A stretch of DNA of 64,000 nucleotides from Leptolyngbya sp. Cla-17 (lineage in GTDB: Bacteria; Cyanobacteriota; Cyanobacteriia; Leptolyngbyales; Leptolyngbyaceae), in NCBI RefSeq assembly GCF_016807185.1, contig NZ_JAEVYN010000002.1:2083367-2147366 (forward strand), written 5' to 3'. A program made the translations under genes and the position numbers. The notes under the pieces were generated by a model. The model saw only the letters and a program-made list of their open reading frames with translations. It made no database searches and was not told the DNA's origin. This document shows, in pieces, positions 52,463-61,136 of this stretch (position 1 is the stretch's first letter; each line of letters opens with the position of its first letter).

Positions 52463-53221
52463 TTATGACTCCTGCTCTAAAAACTTGAGTGTTTTCAATT
52501 CTTGCTGTCCATATTTTTGCAGCCAGCCCCAAACCAATACGGTCAATAATCCTTCGGTAATTGCTAACGGTAACTGGGTAATGGCGAAGATACTCACGAA
52601 CTTGCCAAATGAGGCAATAAAGCCACCCTGTGCAGCGGGGAATGCCAATGCTAGCTGTAGGGCAGTCATCAGGTAGGTGAGTAAGTCTCCTAATGTAGCA
52701 GCAAGAAATACCGCAAGCTTTTGTTTACCAGTTTTCATCACTGTGTTGTAGACCACGTAAGCCACAATTGGACCGACGATCGCCATCGAAAACACATTTG
52801 CGCCCAGAGTCGTCACGCCTCCATGAGCCAACAATATCGCTTGAAATACTAAGACCAGGCTACCTAGCACCGTCATCACTAAGGGACCAAACAGAATCGT
52901 GCCCAAGCCTGTTCCCGTTGGATGGGAACAGCTCCCTGTGACCGAAGGAATTTTTAAGGCAGACAAAACAAATGTAAACGCGCCTGCCAATGCCAGCAAA
53001 AGCTTTAATTCGGGGTTTTTCTTTGTGATGCGGGTAAGCGATCGCAGCCCTACCATAAAAAACGGGAGTGAAACCGCCCACCAAAAAACTGCCCACTGCA
53101 AAGGTAAAAATCCTTCGGCAATGTGCATTGCCTGAACAGGCGTGGCTGAACCCAGCAACAGATAGCAGCTTAATCCAGCTATTGACGCTAGGCTTATCCA
53201 TTTTTGGTGTCGTATTTTCAT
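52463..53221 (-). CDS. cbiM: ECF nickel/cobalt transporter S component CbiM
   Basis: 252 residues. A signal-like first helix ends at VQAMHIAEGFLPLQWAVFWW; the MHIAEGFLP block gives the N-terminal Met-His metal ligands once the preceding 30 residues are removed. The GSCSHPTGTGLGTILFGP segment provides the next conserved His. Seven or so helices fit the family. It determines metal specificity. It is the first gene of a five-gene operon; GAGG lies eight bases before its ATG. Confidence 0.95.
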   Translation of the reverse strand: MKIRHQKWISLASIAGLSCYLLLGSATPVQAMHIAEGFLPLQWAVFWWAVSLPFFMVGLRSLTRITKKNPELKLLLALAGAFTFVLSALKIPSVTGSCSHPTGTGLGTILFGPLVMTVLGSLVLVFQAILLAHGGVTTLGANVFSMAIVGPIVAYVVYNTVMKTGKQKLAVFLAATLGDLLTYLMTALQLALAFPAAQGGFIASFGKFVSIFAITQLPLAITEGLLTVLVWGWLQKYGQQELKTLKFLEQES

Positions 53222-53450
53222 CTATACCTCGCAGATAAGAGGGTTAATTGGCAATTCTCCTTAGGAGACTAACGCAATCGCTAGGCATTCTGACTTAGAG
53301 AGTTTTAATTTGCAAGTTCTAGTTTTTGAATTGAGTCCAATTTCAAAAACTAGGATTCATCACTCATCACTTTCTTCATAGGAGCGGGACAGCGCAGAAT
53401 TTTACTAGCAAGATTTTAGAAACTGTTTACAGCTAAGTCTGCCTCAAATT
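53222..53450. promoter_or_regulatory. Leader region of the nickel/cobalt operon
   Basis: CTAGTTTTTGAA (53319-53330) and TTCAAAAACTAG (53342-53353) form a perfect 12-base inverted repeat, about 100 bases before cbiM. TCTCC-TTA-GGAGA (53256-53268) is a shorter palindrome. I looked for the conserved pieces of a cobalamin riboswitch and did not find a convincing match, so control by a DNA-binding metal sensor is more likely. Confidence 0.55.
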
Positions 53451-53774
53451 TTACTTCTGGAGCTTTTGCAACATGTTCAGCGCATATTGATGCTGCTTTC
53501 CCCTCCTTTGTTCTAAATAGAATATGACGGCTTGCTGGCAATCTGCGATCGCGCCCTGCTGATCGCCCAATTGCCACCGAGCAACACAGCGGTGACCGTA
53601 AACATCTGCATGATCCGGCTCCTGCTCCAATGCTCGATCAAAAGCTTGAATCGCTTCCACGCGGTTCCCTTGGCGAGACTGATCTACGCCTTGCTGAAAC
53701 AACGCTTTGGCAGGGTCCAAAATTTCTTTTGTGTTGATCACTGGCTGATCTCCTGATCGACGGCTGATATACAT
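53451..53774 (-). CDS. TPR-repeat protein
   Basis: 107 residues. Two tetratricopeptide units are visible: AKALFQQGVDQSRQGNRVEA with IQAFDRALEQEPDHADVYG, and GHRCVARWQLGDQQGAIADC. There is no signal peptide, and no partner is evident. It lies between the porin and cbiM on the same strand, but the spacers on both sides make an operon uncertain. An internal start near residue 13 (GTG/ATT region) is not convincing. Confidence 0.75.
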   Translation of the reverse strand: MYISRRSGDQPVINTKEILDPAKALFQQGVDQSRQGNRVEAIQAFDRALEQEPDHADVYGHRCVARWQLGDQQGAIADCQQAVIFYLEQRRGKQHQYALNMLQKLQK

Positions 53775-53808
53775 TTGGAAAATGGACGGCTACGAATCAA
53801 ACTTTGTC

Positions 53809-53830
53809 AGGGCGCGCTGCGGTGCGCCCT
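53809..53830 (-). terminator. GC-rich hairpin after the porin gene
   Basis: AGGGCGC (53809-53815) pairs with GCGCCCT (53824-53830). It lies 25 bases downstream of the porin stop on the reverse strand. No strong T-run follows, so it is a probable but not classical terminator. Confidence 0.5.
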
Positions 53831-53854
53831 TGCGCTGAATTAATCTATGAGGCG

Positions 53855-55546
53855 TTAAAACGTGAATGTGGTTCTCACTGTACCGATCAGAGTATCGTCA
53901 TTGTTTTCATTCTGACCAGGATTGATGATGTAAATAACACCCGGAGTAATGGAAATATTGTCGTTCAGTTGGTATTTGTAGAAGGCTTCAAGGTGAATCG
54001 GGATGTCGTTGCCAGCGCCCCCTGCTCTTTGAATCGCTGTTGGATTACCCAAATAAGGAATTGCACCCGCGACTACACCCAGGAGATTGCCCTTCCTGCC
54101 AAAGTCGGGCAATGCAATCCCAAGACCATAAGTCCAGATATCGCGCTCGTCAACACCGTCATTCACAAAGTCAGCACTGATATAAGAGCCAAAGGCATTA
54201 ATCACAAGCTTGGGGCTAAAGCTATACACGGCGCTGACTCCGTAAGCATTCACCTTTGCAGGGGTAATAGCACCCAGCAAATTTCTTCCCTGAGCGGCAT
54301 ACAGCGTTCCTAATACACCCGTGCCACCACTGCCTAAGTCAAACAGGGCCGATCGCCGATAGGCATTCACATAGGTTAAACCAATACCAAACTTGTCATT
54401 AGGCTGGAAGGTCAACTGCCCTAATGCTGAATAGCTGCCGTCAAATAAGCCATTCTTGGAAGCGGGATTGTTGGCAAACGCGATCGAACCAGTAGGGGGC
54501 GAATTATCTGCCAAGTAGTTAGCATTGACGGTAATTGAAGGAGCCAGTTTAACCTTCACTGATAGTCCAGAGCCGCCGCCAATGTCATAAATGGGGTTCT
54601 TTTCAGCAAACACTGAAAGCGGCCCTGTTGCCCCACTGTCCGTATCCAAAACTGGGCTAAGTGTAGGGGTGTGGTCAGCATGAAAGCCGAACACAGCGGG
54701 AACATAGAAACTCACCCTGTCGTTCAGTTGAAAATAGTAGGCGATCCAATCCGCATCCACTGAGTTTGTCGTGTTGCCCAAGTTAAAAGTTTGAAGACCT
54801 TCGACGTTTACGCCATTGCCAGCAAGGTTAAAAAATCTTGCGTTTGCAGCTCTAAGACGGGTGATCAAAAGATCTTTACCCGTAAAGCTAGTTTTGAGGG
54901 TCAAACGAACCCTATCTTGGAAAACTGTGTTGTTTTCTCTGGAGTTGTTAAATTCATCGGTGACAGCAAAAACGACCTCGCCTGACAACTTGGTAGTAAC
55001 CGAGAATTGCTGCTTTTCTAAAGTTGCTGTACGAACTTCTAACGATTCGACCCGACCGCGTAGCGCTGATAGTTCCGAGGCAAACTCTTCTTGCAGCCGC
55101 TTCACGACTTCCAAATCTTCCTTCTTCACGAAGTCAGCAGTGGCGGCAGCGATCAGTTCTTGAATCTTATCTAAACAGGCATTCAAACCAGCGGCGAACT
55201 CATAGCGGGTTAATGCCCGGTTGCCGCGATAAGTTTTATCAGGATAGCCAACAATGCAGCCGTAGCGTTCTACTAACGATTGCAGTGCCTGAAATGCCCA
55301 GTCGGTGGGGCGAACATCGGTAAGCTGAGAAACGGAGGTAACCTGTCCGACGACCGCTGTGTCATTCTCAAATGGCTTTCCTTCTAAGCTATAGCGATTG
55401 ATCTGATCGATCAGAGGAGTATCAGAACTAGAGGCAACAGGCGCAGTTTGGTCTGGCTCAGCAGCGATCGCAGGAGCAGAAACCGCCAGGGCAGCACCCA
55501 AAATTGCTGAACCAATTAGGAATGAATTGAGCAAAAATTTCGACAT
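53855..55546 (-). CDS. Iron-uptake/OprB-type porin with S-layer homology domain
   Basis: 563 residues from the ATG at 55546 (GAGGAG upstream); the frame is open to 55591. A signal peptide (AALAVSAPAIAAEP) leads to an SLH domain (about 65-125, LTDVRPTDWAFQALQSLVER and GYPDKTYRGNRALTRYEFAA), a coiled coil (about 135-180) and a beta-barrel of alternating strands ending in Phe (GTVRTTFTF). The SLH domain binds peptidoglycan-linked polymer while the barrel sits in the outer membrane. This layout is the standard cyanobacterial porin; the solute is often iron or other inorganic ions. Confidence 0.93.
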   Translation of the reverse strand: MSKFLLNSFLIGSAILGAALAVSAPAIAAEPDQTAPVASSSDTPLIDQINRYSLEGKPFENDTAVVGQVTSVSQLTDVRPTDWAFQALQSLVERYGCIVGYPDKTYRGNRALTRYEFAAGLNACLDKIQELIAAATADFVKKEDLEVVKRLQEEFASELSALRGRVESLEVRTATLEKQQFSVTTKLSGEVVFAVTDEFNNSRENNTVFQDRVRLTLKTSFTGKDLLITRLRAANARFFNLAGNGVNVEGLQTFNLGNTTNSVDADWIAYYFQLNDRVSFYVPAVFGFHADHTPTLSPVLDTDSGATGPLSVFAEKNPIYDIGGGSGLSVKVKLAPSITVNANYLADNSPPTGSIAFANNPASKNGLFDGSYSALGQLTFQPNDKFGIGLTYVNAYRRSALFDLGSGGTGVLGTLYAAQGRNLLGAITPAKVNAYGVSAVYSFSPKLVINAFGSYISADFVNDGVDERDIWTYGLGIALPDFGRKGNLLGVVAGAIPYLGNPTAIQRAGGAGNDIPIHLEAFYKYQLNDNISITPGVIYIINPGQNENNDDTLIGTVRTTFTF

Positions 55547-55655
55547 AGTTATGCTCCTCACACTTAAATACATTAAGAATCGTTTGAACATTTAGATCTA
55601 CAGTCCGATATCGATGAAGCGATCTGTAGACCTGAATATCTGAATTGGGCAAAGC

Positions 55656-55954
55656 CTATAGCTTCTCCAAAACCTTACTTGCGTTGCTAACTTCAGCAAC
55701 CTCAACAGGGTCGTCAACGTCCAGAGATTTCACTACGCCATCTTCCACAATCATTGCGTAGCGCCGCGATCGCAGCGCTAATCCCAATCTGTCTAAGTTG
55801 CAATCCTGACTGATCGCTTTAGTAAACTCGCCATCGCAATCAGCACCACTTTTTTTCCCTTAAAAAGCTCTTCTGTAGATATTGTTTGAGGTCCGTTGGA
55901 GTCCATATAGGACAGACTCACTGACGGTATTTGATCACCAACTTTAATTGCCAT
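55656..55954 (-). pseudogene. Peroxiredoxin (Prx5/redoxin type) with internal deletion
   Basis: From the ATG at 55954, 40 codons read MAIKVGDQIPSVSLSYMDSN to FKGKKVVLIA, the normal N-terminus. The frame then breaks near 55831-55850, and another frame gives DGEFTKAISQDCNLDRLGLA, LRSRRYAMIVEDGVVKSLDV and SNASKVLEKL, the normal C-terminus, to a stop at 55656. About 60 residues are missing, including the block with the peroxidatic cysteine (PGAFTPTC in the family). The product would be inactive. A deletion within repeated GTGCTGATTGC-like sequence is a likely cause. Confidence 0.85.
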
Positions 55955-55976
55955 ATTCTGCGCTCTTAAACTTATT

Positions 55977-56972
55977 TTATTTGCTAGAAACTACGCATTT
56001 CGCAAATCCGTCTGTGAACTCATCTCGATTCAAGTTGCGTCCAATCACAACGAGCTGAGTCTGTTTAGCTTCATCTGGTTTCCACAGTCTGTCTCGTTTC
56101 ATTGAGGTCAACATTCGCACACTCTGAAACAGCACGCGCTCAGGAAATCCCTGGGCGTAGAACAAACCCTTAGTGCGGTACAGGTCTTCGCCTTTCTCTT
56201 GAGCCAGCGCGTTCATCCACAGCATGAACTTGTTCATGTCAATGGGTTTATCGGTAGTGAGAGCAAATGAGCCGATCGCAGCATCATGCTCATGCTCCAA
56301 ATCATCCAGAAACTCTGGATCGACTTCTAGCTTGGCTTCTAGATCAAACGCGCCTGTCCCCAAAATCAATGGCAAGTCAACTACGCTGAACTCGGAGTGG
56401 TAGATCTTGGCGATCGGATTTAGATTGCGGATTTGTTGCTCAACTTTGGCAATATCCTCGGCTGAAACTAGGTCGGTCTTGTTAATGAGAATAATGTCAG
56501 CAAACGCGACCTGTTCCTGTGCCTCGTGGCTGTCTGCCAAGTTTCGCTGTAAATTCGGAGCATCAACTACCGTGACAAACGCATCCAAATTGAATTTGGA
56601 CTTGATTTCATCTGCCACGATAAATGTGGAAGCCACCGGAGCCGGATCTGCTAACCCAGTGGTTTCGATCAGAACAGCATCGAGATCAGCCCGTTGGGTT
56701 AGGTCTTCTAGGGTGCGAACTAGATCACCCCGGACGGTGCAACAAAGACAACCGTTATTAAATTCCACCAGTTGCTCTTCGCTGTCAGATACCATCAGTT
56801 GACCGTCAATTCCGATCTCACCAAACTCGTTGACAATCACTGCTACTTTCTGACCGTGCTGCCCTTTCAAGATGTGATTAATCAGCGTTGTTTTGCCAGA
56901 ACCAAGGAATCCTGTGACGATTGTGACTGGAACACGCTGCTTAATTTCCGGTCTGGCTTGTGACATTACCAT
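55977..56972 (-). CDS. CobW-family GTP-binding protein (putative zinc metallochaperone)
   Basis: 331 residues. G1 is VTGFLGSGKTTLINHIL, the metal motif CLCC is in EFNNGCLCCTVRGD, the switch and G4 region ILINKTDLV is intact, and the C-terminal CobW_C domain ends with QLVVIGRNLNRDEF. COG0523 members deliver metal ions, mostly zinc, with GTP hydrolysis. The His-Glu-rich segment LEHEHDAAIG before the C-terminal domain is a likely metal store. It lies 22 bases upstream of the broken peroxiredoxin on the same strand. Several palindromes lie upstream of its start, but no clear Zur box was found. Confidence 0.92.
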   Translation of the reverse strand: MVMSQARPEIKQRVPVTIVTGFLGSGKTTLINHILKGQHGQKVAVIVNEFGEIGIDGQLMVSDSEEQLVEFNNGCLCCTVRGDLVRTLEDLTQRADLDAVLIETTGLADPAPVASTFIVADEIKSKFNLDAFVTVVDAPNLQRNLADSHEAQEQVAFADIILINKTDLVSAEDIAKVEQQIRNLNPIAKIYHSEFSVVDLPLILGTGAFDLEAKLEVDPEFLDDLEHEHDAAIGSFALTTDKPIDMNKFMLWMNALAQEKGEDLYRTKGLFYAQGFPERVLFQSVRMLTSMKRDRLWKPDEAKQTQLVVIGRNLNRDEFTDGFAKCVVSSK

Positions 56973-57238
56973 CGTTGCGACTCCTGTTGAGAGCGATTAA
57001 CGCTCTAAAAAACTAAGAAAAATGTAAATGTAATGGTTTCAAGCGGTGGCTTGAAAAGCTGCAAATTGCTAAACTTCTCACCGGAAAATGCCTGTCAGAA
57101 AAGGGGACAAAGCCAAGACTTTAATCCCCTATCTATATCCGGGGAGAAAACATCCAGTTAAGCTTGCAAAATTCACAACAGGCTTAACTTTTTTGAGCGA
57201 TCGCGACTTAAACGAGTCGCGATCGCTCAATATACGAC
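56973..57238. other. Spacer with strong palindromes between cobW-like and tubulin-like genes
   Basis: AGAGCG-ATTAA-CGCTCT lies near 56990-57006. TTTCAAGC (57037-57044) pairs with GCTTGAAA (57049-57056). GAGCGATCGCGACT (57195-57208) pairs perfectly with AGTCGCGATCGCTC (57215-57228) and contains two HIP1 octamers. The last lies about 10 bases after the tubulin-like stop and probably ends that operon. No coding frame is seen. Confidence 0.7.
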
Positions 57239-58915
57239 TTAGATGGCTTTCACTGCCTCTGCATCAGCTGGAATCGAGACAACCGTTTTGGTCATCGCCG
57301 CAATTCCTGCTTCCAGAATGTCGCGTCGGTTATCTGGCACAACGCTATCGCCTCTAAGTTGGTCGTAAGGAACCACAATCCAGCACGCACAACCCCAAAG
57401 ACACTCGCCCGCCATTCCTTCAAAGCGGATTGCAGGCTCAGACATCATCACGCCCAGATCCATCAACCAGGAGTGGTGGAGCAGCTTCTGATCCCAGGTA
57501 AGGGTGTCGTACTTGTCACGGCTTTCGTAGAAGGCGAGGAAATCCACCTTGGCAACGCCGGGCAGCATGATGTCGGCAAACGCTGTTAGGTGATCGAAGA
57601 ACTCCCGATGGCTGACATGCAGCGTCGAATCTTCTGAATCGAGCAGGAAGGTTGAAACAACCCTCTTGAACTCGTCATCCAGTTTGTCGTTCCACATTTC
57701 CCGTGGCGCATGCACAATACACTCGGCGTAGTCGGTCTTGAAGCCTGGTTTTAGACCCGCGTAATCGGGGATGTGACCAATCCACTCGCTAATGACACTG
57801 CGCCACTTGCTCAACGGCTCACCGGGCAATACTTGCACTGCGGGGTGGGTCAGTTTGGCAACGTCGTATAGAGTCCAGCTACGAGCCTTGGTGCTGATCG
57901 CTTCGTGGGGTGCGGTGGTTTGTCCAACCAAGCGTAGCGCTTTGAAGATGGTACGACCGTAGTCATCCAACGCAATCCGCATGAAGGCATCAGCCACAAA
58001 CTTGTGCGTCACTTGCACACGCATGCGATCGCGCTCACTGGGTACACCTGTAGATGTGTACTTCGTCAGGCGCTGATAGGAGTTTTCGGTTGCCAGGGCA
58101 AAGAACCCGCCCGTAAAGGGGTTGCGATAAAGGTCGCCCCAAACGGTCGTAACACCCGCATTTTTGTCCTCGTCGAGCATACAGTCTAGCTCGTTCATCG
58201 TGGCGAAGAAACTACCATCTCTAGAGGTTTCTGGGTCACCAGTACAAGGCAACTGACCAACTCCAATCACCGGAATGCGTCGTCCCAATTTGACGTTCGA
58301 CAGGTGGCGCGCCAAGTCAACGACAATGCCGCTGCCTGTACCATCACCGATCGCGAAGCAACACAGCACCATGGACGGTAGCTTGGTCGCATCAATGCTC
58401 TTAGCGAAATCGTCTAGTTCTTTTTCAAGGGGGCGATCGCCATCGTAGTAAGCTTTGCCATAGATGCCTTTGGCAATTGCGCGGGGAAAGTATTCGCCCG
58501 CTTTGGGAATCTCAACGTTGTCAGGCAACCAGGGTTCGTAGTTGGGGTTCCAGTAGTAGCGGGGATATTCCAGCTTTAGAAATTCACGGTAGCGACGCAG
58601 AGAAGTGAATAGGTCGTCACGAGTGGGAACTTCTAGAGGCGCAAAGCGGATTTGGGCGCGATCAGATGGAATCCCGCCCTCTTCGAGACGCTTCAGAAAA
58701 CCCTCAGCGTAATCCTTCGCCTGATACATATCCTGTTCGCCAATGTCTACCAGCAGGGCGGTGAAACGGGCGCGTGGATCAGCTAACTGGTCTTCTAGAT
58801 CGCCTTGGCGCAGCATGGAATCCAACATGTTCGCACCCGTTTTGCCAATTCCTAGGAAGTGGATGCAATGGGGCGATTGCGAACCGGAGGCACTATGGTA
58901 CATGGACTTTGACAT
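57239..58915 (-). CDS. Tubulin/FtsZ-like protein B
   Basis: 558 residues. The N-terminus HFLGIGKTGANMLDSML fits the first GTP loop of the FtsZ/tubulin fold, and FAIGDGTGSGIVVDLARHL (about 193-211) is a clear tubulin signature loop (GGGTGSG variant with Asp). Distinctive conserved blocks shared with protein A are YPRYYWNPNYEPWLPD, AYYDGDRPLEKELDDFAKS and, at the C-terminus, IRFEGMAGECLWGCACWIVV with three cysteines. I see no obvious T7 catalytic loop, so GTP hydrolysis is uncertain. GAGGAAA precedes the ATG. It is the last gene after amiE, protein A and the 108-residue protein. The family is not one I can name. Confidence 0.85.
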   Translation of the reverse strand: MSKSMYHSASGSQSPHCIHFLGIGKTGANMLDSMLRQGDLEDQLADPRARFTALLVDIGEQDMYQAKDYAEGFLKRLEEGGIPSDRAQIRFAPLEVPTRDDLFTSLRRYREFLKLEYPRYYWNPNYEPWLPDNVEIPKAGEYFPRAIAKGIYGKAYYDGDRPLEKELDDFAKSIDATKLPSMVLCCFAIGDGTGSGIVVDLARHLSNVKLGRRIPVIGVGQLPCTGDPETSRDGSFFATMNELDCMLDEDKNAGVTTVWGDLYRNPFTGGFFALATENSYQRLTKYTSTGVPSERDRMRVQVTHKFVADAFMRIALDDYGRTIFKALRLVGQTTAPHEAISTKARSWTLYDVAKLTHPAVQVLPGEPLSKWRSVISEWIGHIPDYAGLKPGFKTDYAECIVHAPREMWNDKLDDEFKRVVSTFLLDSEDSTLHVSHREFFDHLTAFADIMLPGVAKVDFLAFYESRDKYDTLTWDQKLLHHSWLMDLGVMMSEPAIRFEGMAGECLWGCACWIVVPYDQLRGDSVVPDNRRDILEAGIAAMTKTVVSIPADAEAVKAI

Positions 58916-59060
58916 TACTCAATTTCCTCTTTCGTATGAATTGAAAACTGCAACGTGACATGCTGGCTTAGAAGCCATCAATCAATAGCTATCGACAGTC
59001 AGCACTGAACTTAGAATTGATCGCTGAACGCTGACAGCTAATAGCCATTTCTTAGCGGGC

Positions 59061-59387
59061 TTAACAAGTTGGGTAATACCCCTTGTCTTCGGTCAAAAAG
59101 CCCAAATCTTTGAGAATATGAGCGGCTGAAGTAGCGCGTTCATCCGCAACATAAATCTTGTAATCTTCCACGAACTGACCGGGTTGGCGATCGATTATCC
59201 CTTCCTCAATCAGTTCAACACCTTTCTCAAGGTTATGACGGCTCAAGCTAGCAACCCAGAGCGGCGATTTAATGTGAATTTTTTCATCATCAACGCCCGT
59301 GACATTCAAGATCTTGCCGCCGGCAACGGTAGGAACTTGAGCGCCATTTCCGTATCTCTGACTAACGACTGACCAATCCAACGGCAT
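59061..59387 (-). CDS. Small conserved-looking protein between the tubulin-like genes
   Basis: 108 residues, soluble, with no signal peptide. Features: an N-terminal MPLDWSVVSQRYG, a strand-rich GGKILNVTGVDDEKIHIKSP, a helix with RHNLEKGVELIEEGII and a C-terminal ATSAAHILKDLGFLTEDKG. It starts 14 bases after protein A stop and is followed by protein B after 145 bases, so it is almost surely in the same operon. It may be a partner or adaptor of the tubulin-like proteins. I do not recognise a family. Confidence 0.75.
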   Translation of the reverse strand: MPLDWSVVSQRYGNGAQVPTVAGGKILNVTGVDDEKIHIKSPLWVASLSRHNLEKGVELIEEGIIDRQPGQFVEDYKIYVADERATSAAHILKDLGFLTEDKGYYPTC

Positions 59388-59401
59388 ATAATTTCCTTTG
59401 C

Positions 59402-60949
59402 TTATACTTTGACGACTTGCTCAAGCTTCTCGCGGAGACCTTCTAAGTCTTCGCCACGAATTGCACTGTAGGGAACGACGACCCAGCATGCACAACCCCA
59501 GAGGCATTCGCCTGCCATCCCTTCAAACCGGATTGCCGGTTCTGAGAGCATGACTCCCAACTCAAGTAACCAGGAGTGTTGCAGCAGTTTTTCATCCCAG
59601 GTTTGCTCGTCATAAGCAAGTCTGGAGTCGATGAACAATTCCAGATTGATCTTGCTGGCACCGGGAAGGATGAACTGCACATAGGTTTCATCAGTCGTGC
59701 CAGATCGGATGATTTCAGGTTCCAGGATGGGTGTGAACGAGGCATTCATTTTGCTAGCGAGTTCAGCAAGAGGAGCATCGATCGCCGCCCCTTCGGGAGC
59801 CGAAACACGCACCTCAAAGAAGTCTGGCTGGAAGGTACCGTCAATAATGCCAAGCTGCTTGGGCAATTGCTCTGCTGTCGGAATTTTGTCGATGCTCGTG
59901 AACCCAAAGATATGTACCCAACGAGCGCCGTATTGGCTCCGGGCTGCCATGTGCTGCGACGGTGGTGCGCCGACCCAGTTGAGTAGCCGCAGCGACTCGT
60001 AGATGTCCAGCCCTTGATTGCGGGTCATAAATGACGCAAGTTCGGAATAAACGCGCTTACTGGTTGCCGCCAAATCGTGGGTCTCCTCATAGGTGGGCTT
60101 CTGAGGCACCAACCAAAAACCAGCGGTGAAGGGGTTGCGATAGAGATCGCCCCAAACCTGCACTACGCCCTGATTTTTCTCTTGATCCAACATGCAGTCC
60201 AGCTCGTTGAGCACTGGGAAGAGGCTGGGATCTTGACTAGATGGAGTATCTCCTTCAGAGGGGGCGATGCCGATGCCCAACACTAACGCACGACGACCGA
60301 ACTTCACATTGGATAGGTGGCGAACTAGATCAACCACAATACCGCTGCCCGTACCGTCGGCTAGACCAAACACAACGCAAACAATGGACTGGCAAGTGGT
60401 CGAATCAACGCTCTTGGCGAATGCTTCTAGTTCTTGATCTAGAACTTTCTCGCCTTCATAGTAAGCTTTACCATAGATCGCTTTAGAAATTGCCCGTGGA
60501 AACTGCTCTCCAGCTTGGGGAATCTCAACCGTGTCAGGAAGCCAGGGTTCGTAGTTGGGATTCCAGTAGTAGCGAGGATACTCCAGCTTTAAGTACTCGC
60601 GATACCGTCGGAGTGAGCCAAACAACTCATCGCGGGTAGGAACTTCGAGTGCTACGGTCTTGATGTGCGTGCGATCGCTCGGTAAAGTCTTGGCAAGCTC
60701 TTCAACCTGCAACAAGTCTTGATTTCCAATATCTACTGCCAGTGCTGTAAAACGCTTGCGGCTGTCTTCCAAAAAGTCATCGGGAGCCTGTCGAATCATC
60801 TCAGCAATGAAATCGGCTCCTGCTTTACCAATTCCGACTACATGCACCGCAGATGGCATCGGGTTCTCATCCTTTACTCGATGCACACCTCCCCGCTTTA
60901 AAGCCTCTAGTCTCTTCTTAATCCGAAGCGCTTCCTGTGGATCAACCAT
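59402..60949 (-). CDS. Tubulin/FtsZ-like protein A
   Basis: 515 residues. After a basic N-terminal stretch, HVVGIGKAGADFIAEMI gives the first nucleotide loop and VVFGLADGTGSGIVVDLVRH (about 200) the tubulin signature loop. It shares long blocks with protein B: EVPTRDELFGSLRRYREYLK, YYWNPNYEPWLPD, LDCMLDQEKN, GDLYRNPFTAGFW and SEPAIRFEGMAGECLWGCAC. The two are paralogues that diverge most in the middle third and C-terminal tail. A two-protein filament or a heterodimer, as for tubulin alpha/beta and BtubA/B, is conceivable but unproven. The AGGA before the start and the short distance to the next gene support one operon with amiE upstream. Confidence 0.86.
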   Translation of the reverse strand: MVDPQEALRIKKRLEALKRGGVHRVKDENPMPSAVHVVGIGKAGADFIAEMIRQAPDDFLEDSRKRFTALAVDIGNQDLLQVEELAKTLPSDRTHIKTVALEVPTRDELFGSLRRYREYLKLEYPRYYWNPNYEPWLPDTVEIPQAGEQFPRAISKAIYGKAYYEGEKVLDQELEAFAKSVDSTTCQSIVCVVFGLADGTGSGIVVDLVRHLSNVKFGRRALVLGIGIAPSEGDTPSSQDPSLFPVLNELDCMLDQEKNQGVVQVWGDLYRNPFTAGFWLVPQKPTYEETHDLAATSKRVYSELASFMTRNQGLDIYESLRLLNWVGAPPSQHMAARSQYGARWVHIFGFTSIDKIPTAEQLPKQLGIIDGTFQPDFFEVRVSAPEGAAIDAPLAELASKMNASFTPILEPEIIRSGTTDETYVQFILPGASKINLELFIDSRLAYDEQTWDEKLLQHSWLLELGVMLSEPAIRFEGMAGECLWGCACWVVVPYSAIRGEDLEGLREKLEQVVKV

Positions 60950-61136
60950 AATAATTTTTTCCTAAAGAATGCTTGTAACGCAATTGGATTTGACTCGCTC
61001 CCTCACACAAGGGAGCGAGATAATTGCAATCTGTATGTTGCTTCAGACGGTCAGCAACCTTAATCGTCGATGCCTTGAAAAGCTAAGCTTATTTGTCTCT
61101 ACCTAGAACTTGAGAACGAAGAAGCTTAGCACGCTG

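Noticed and set aside
53222..53450. Cobalamin riboswitch upstream of cbiM
   Set aside because: I looked for the conserved core and did not see it; only inverted repeats are present.
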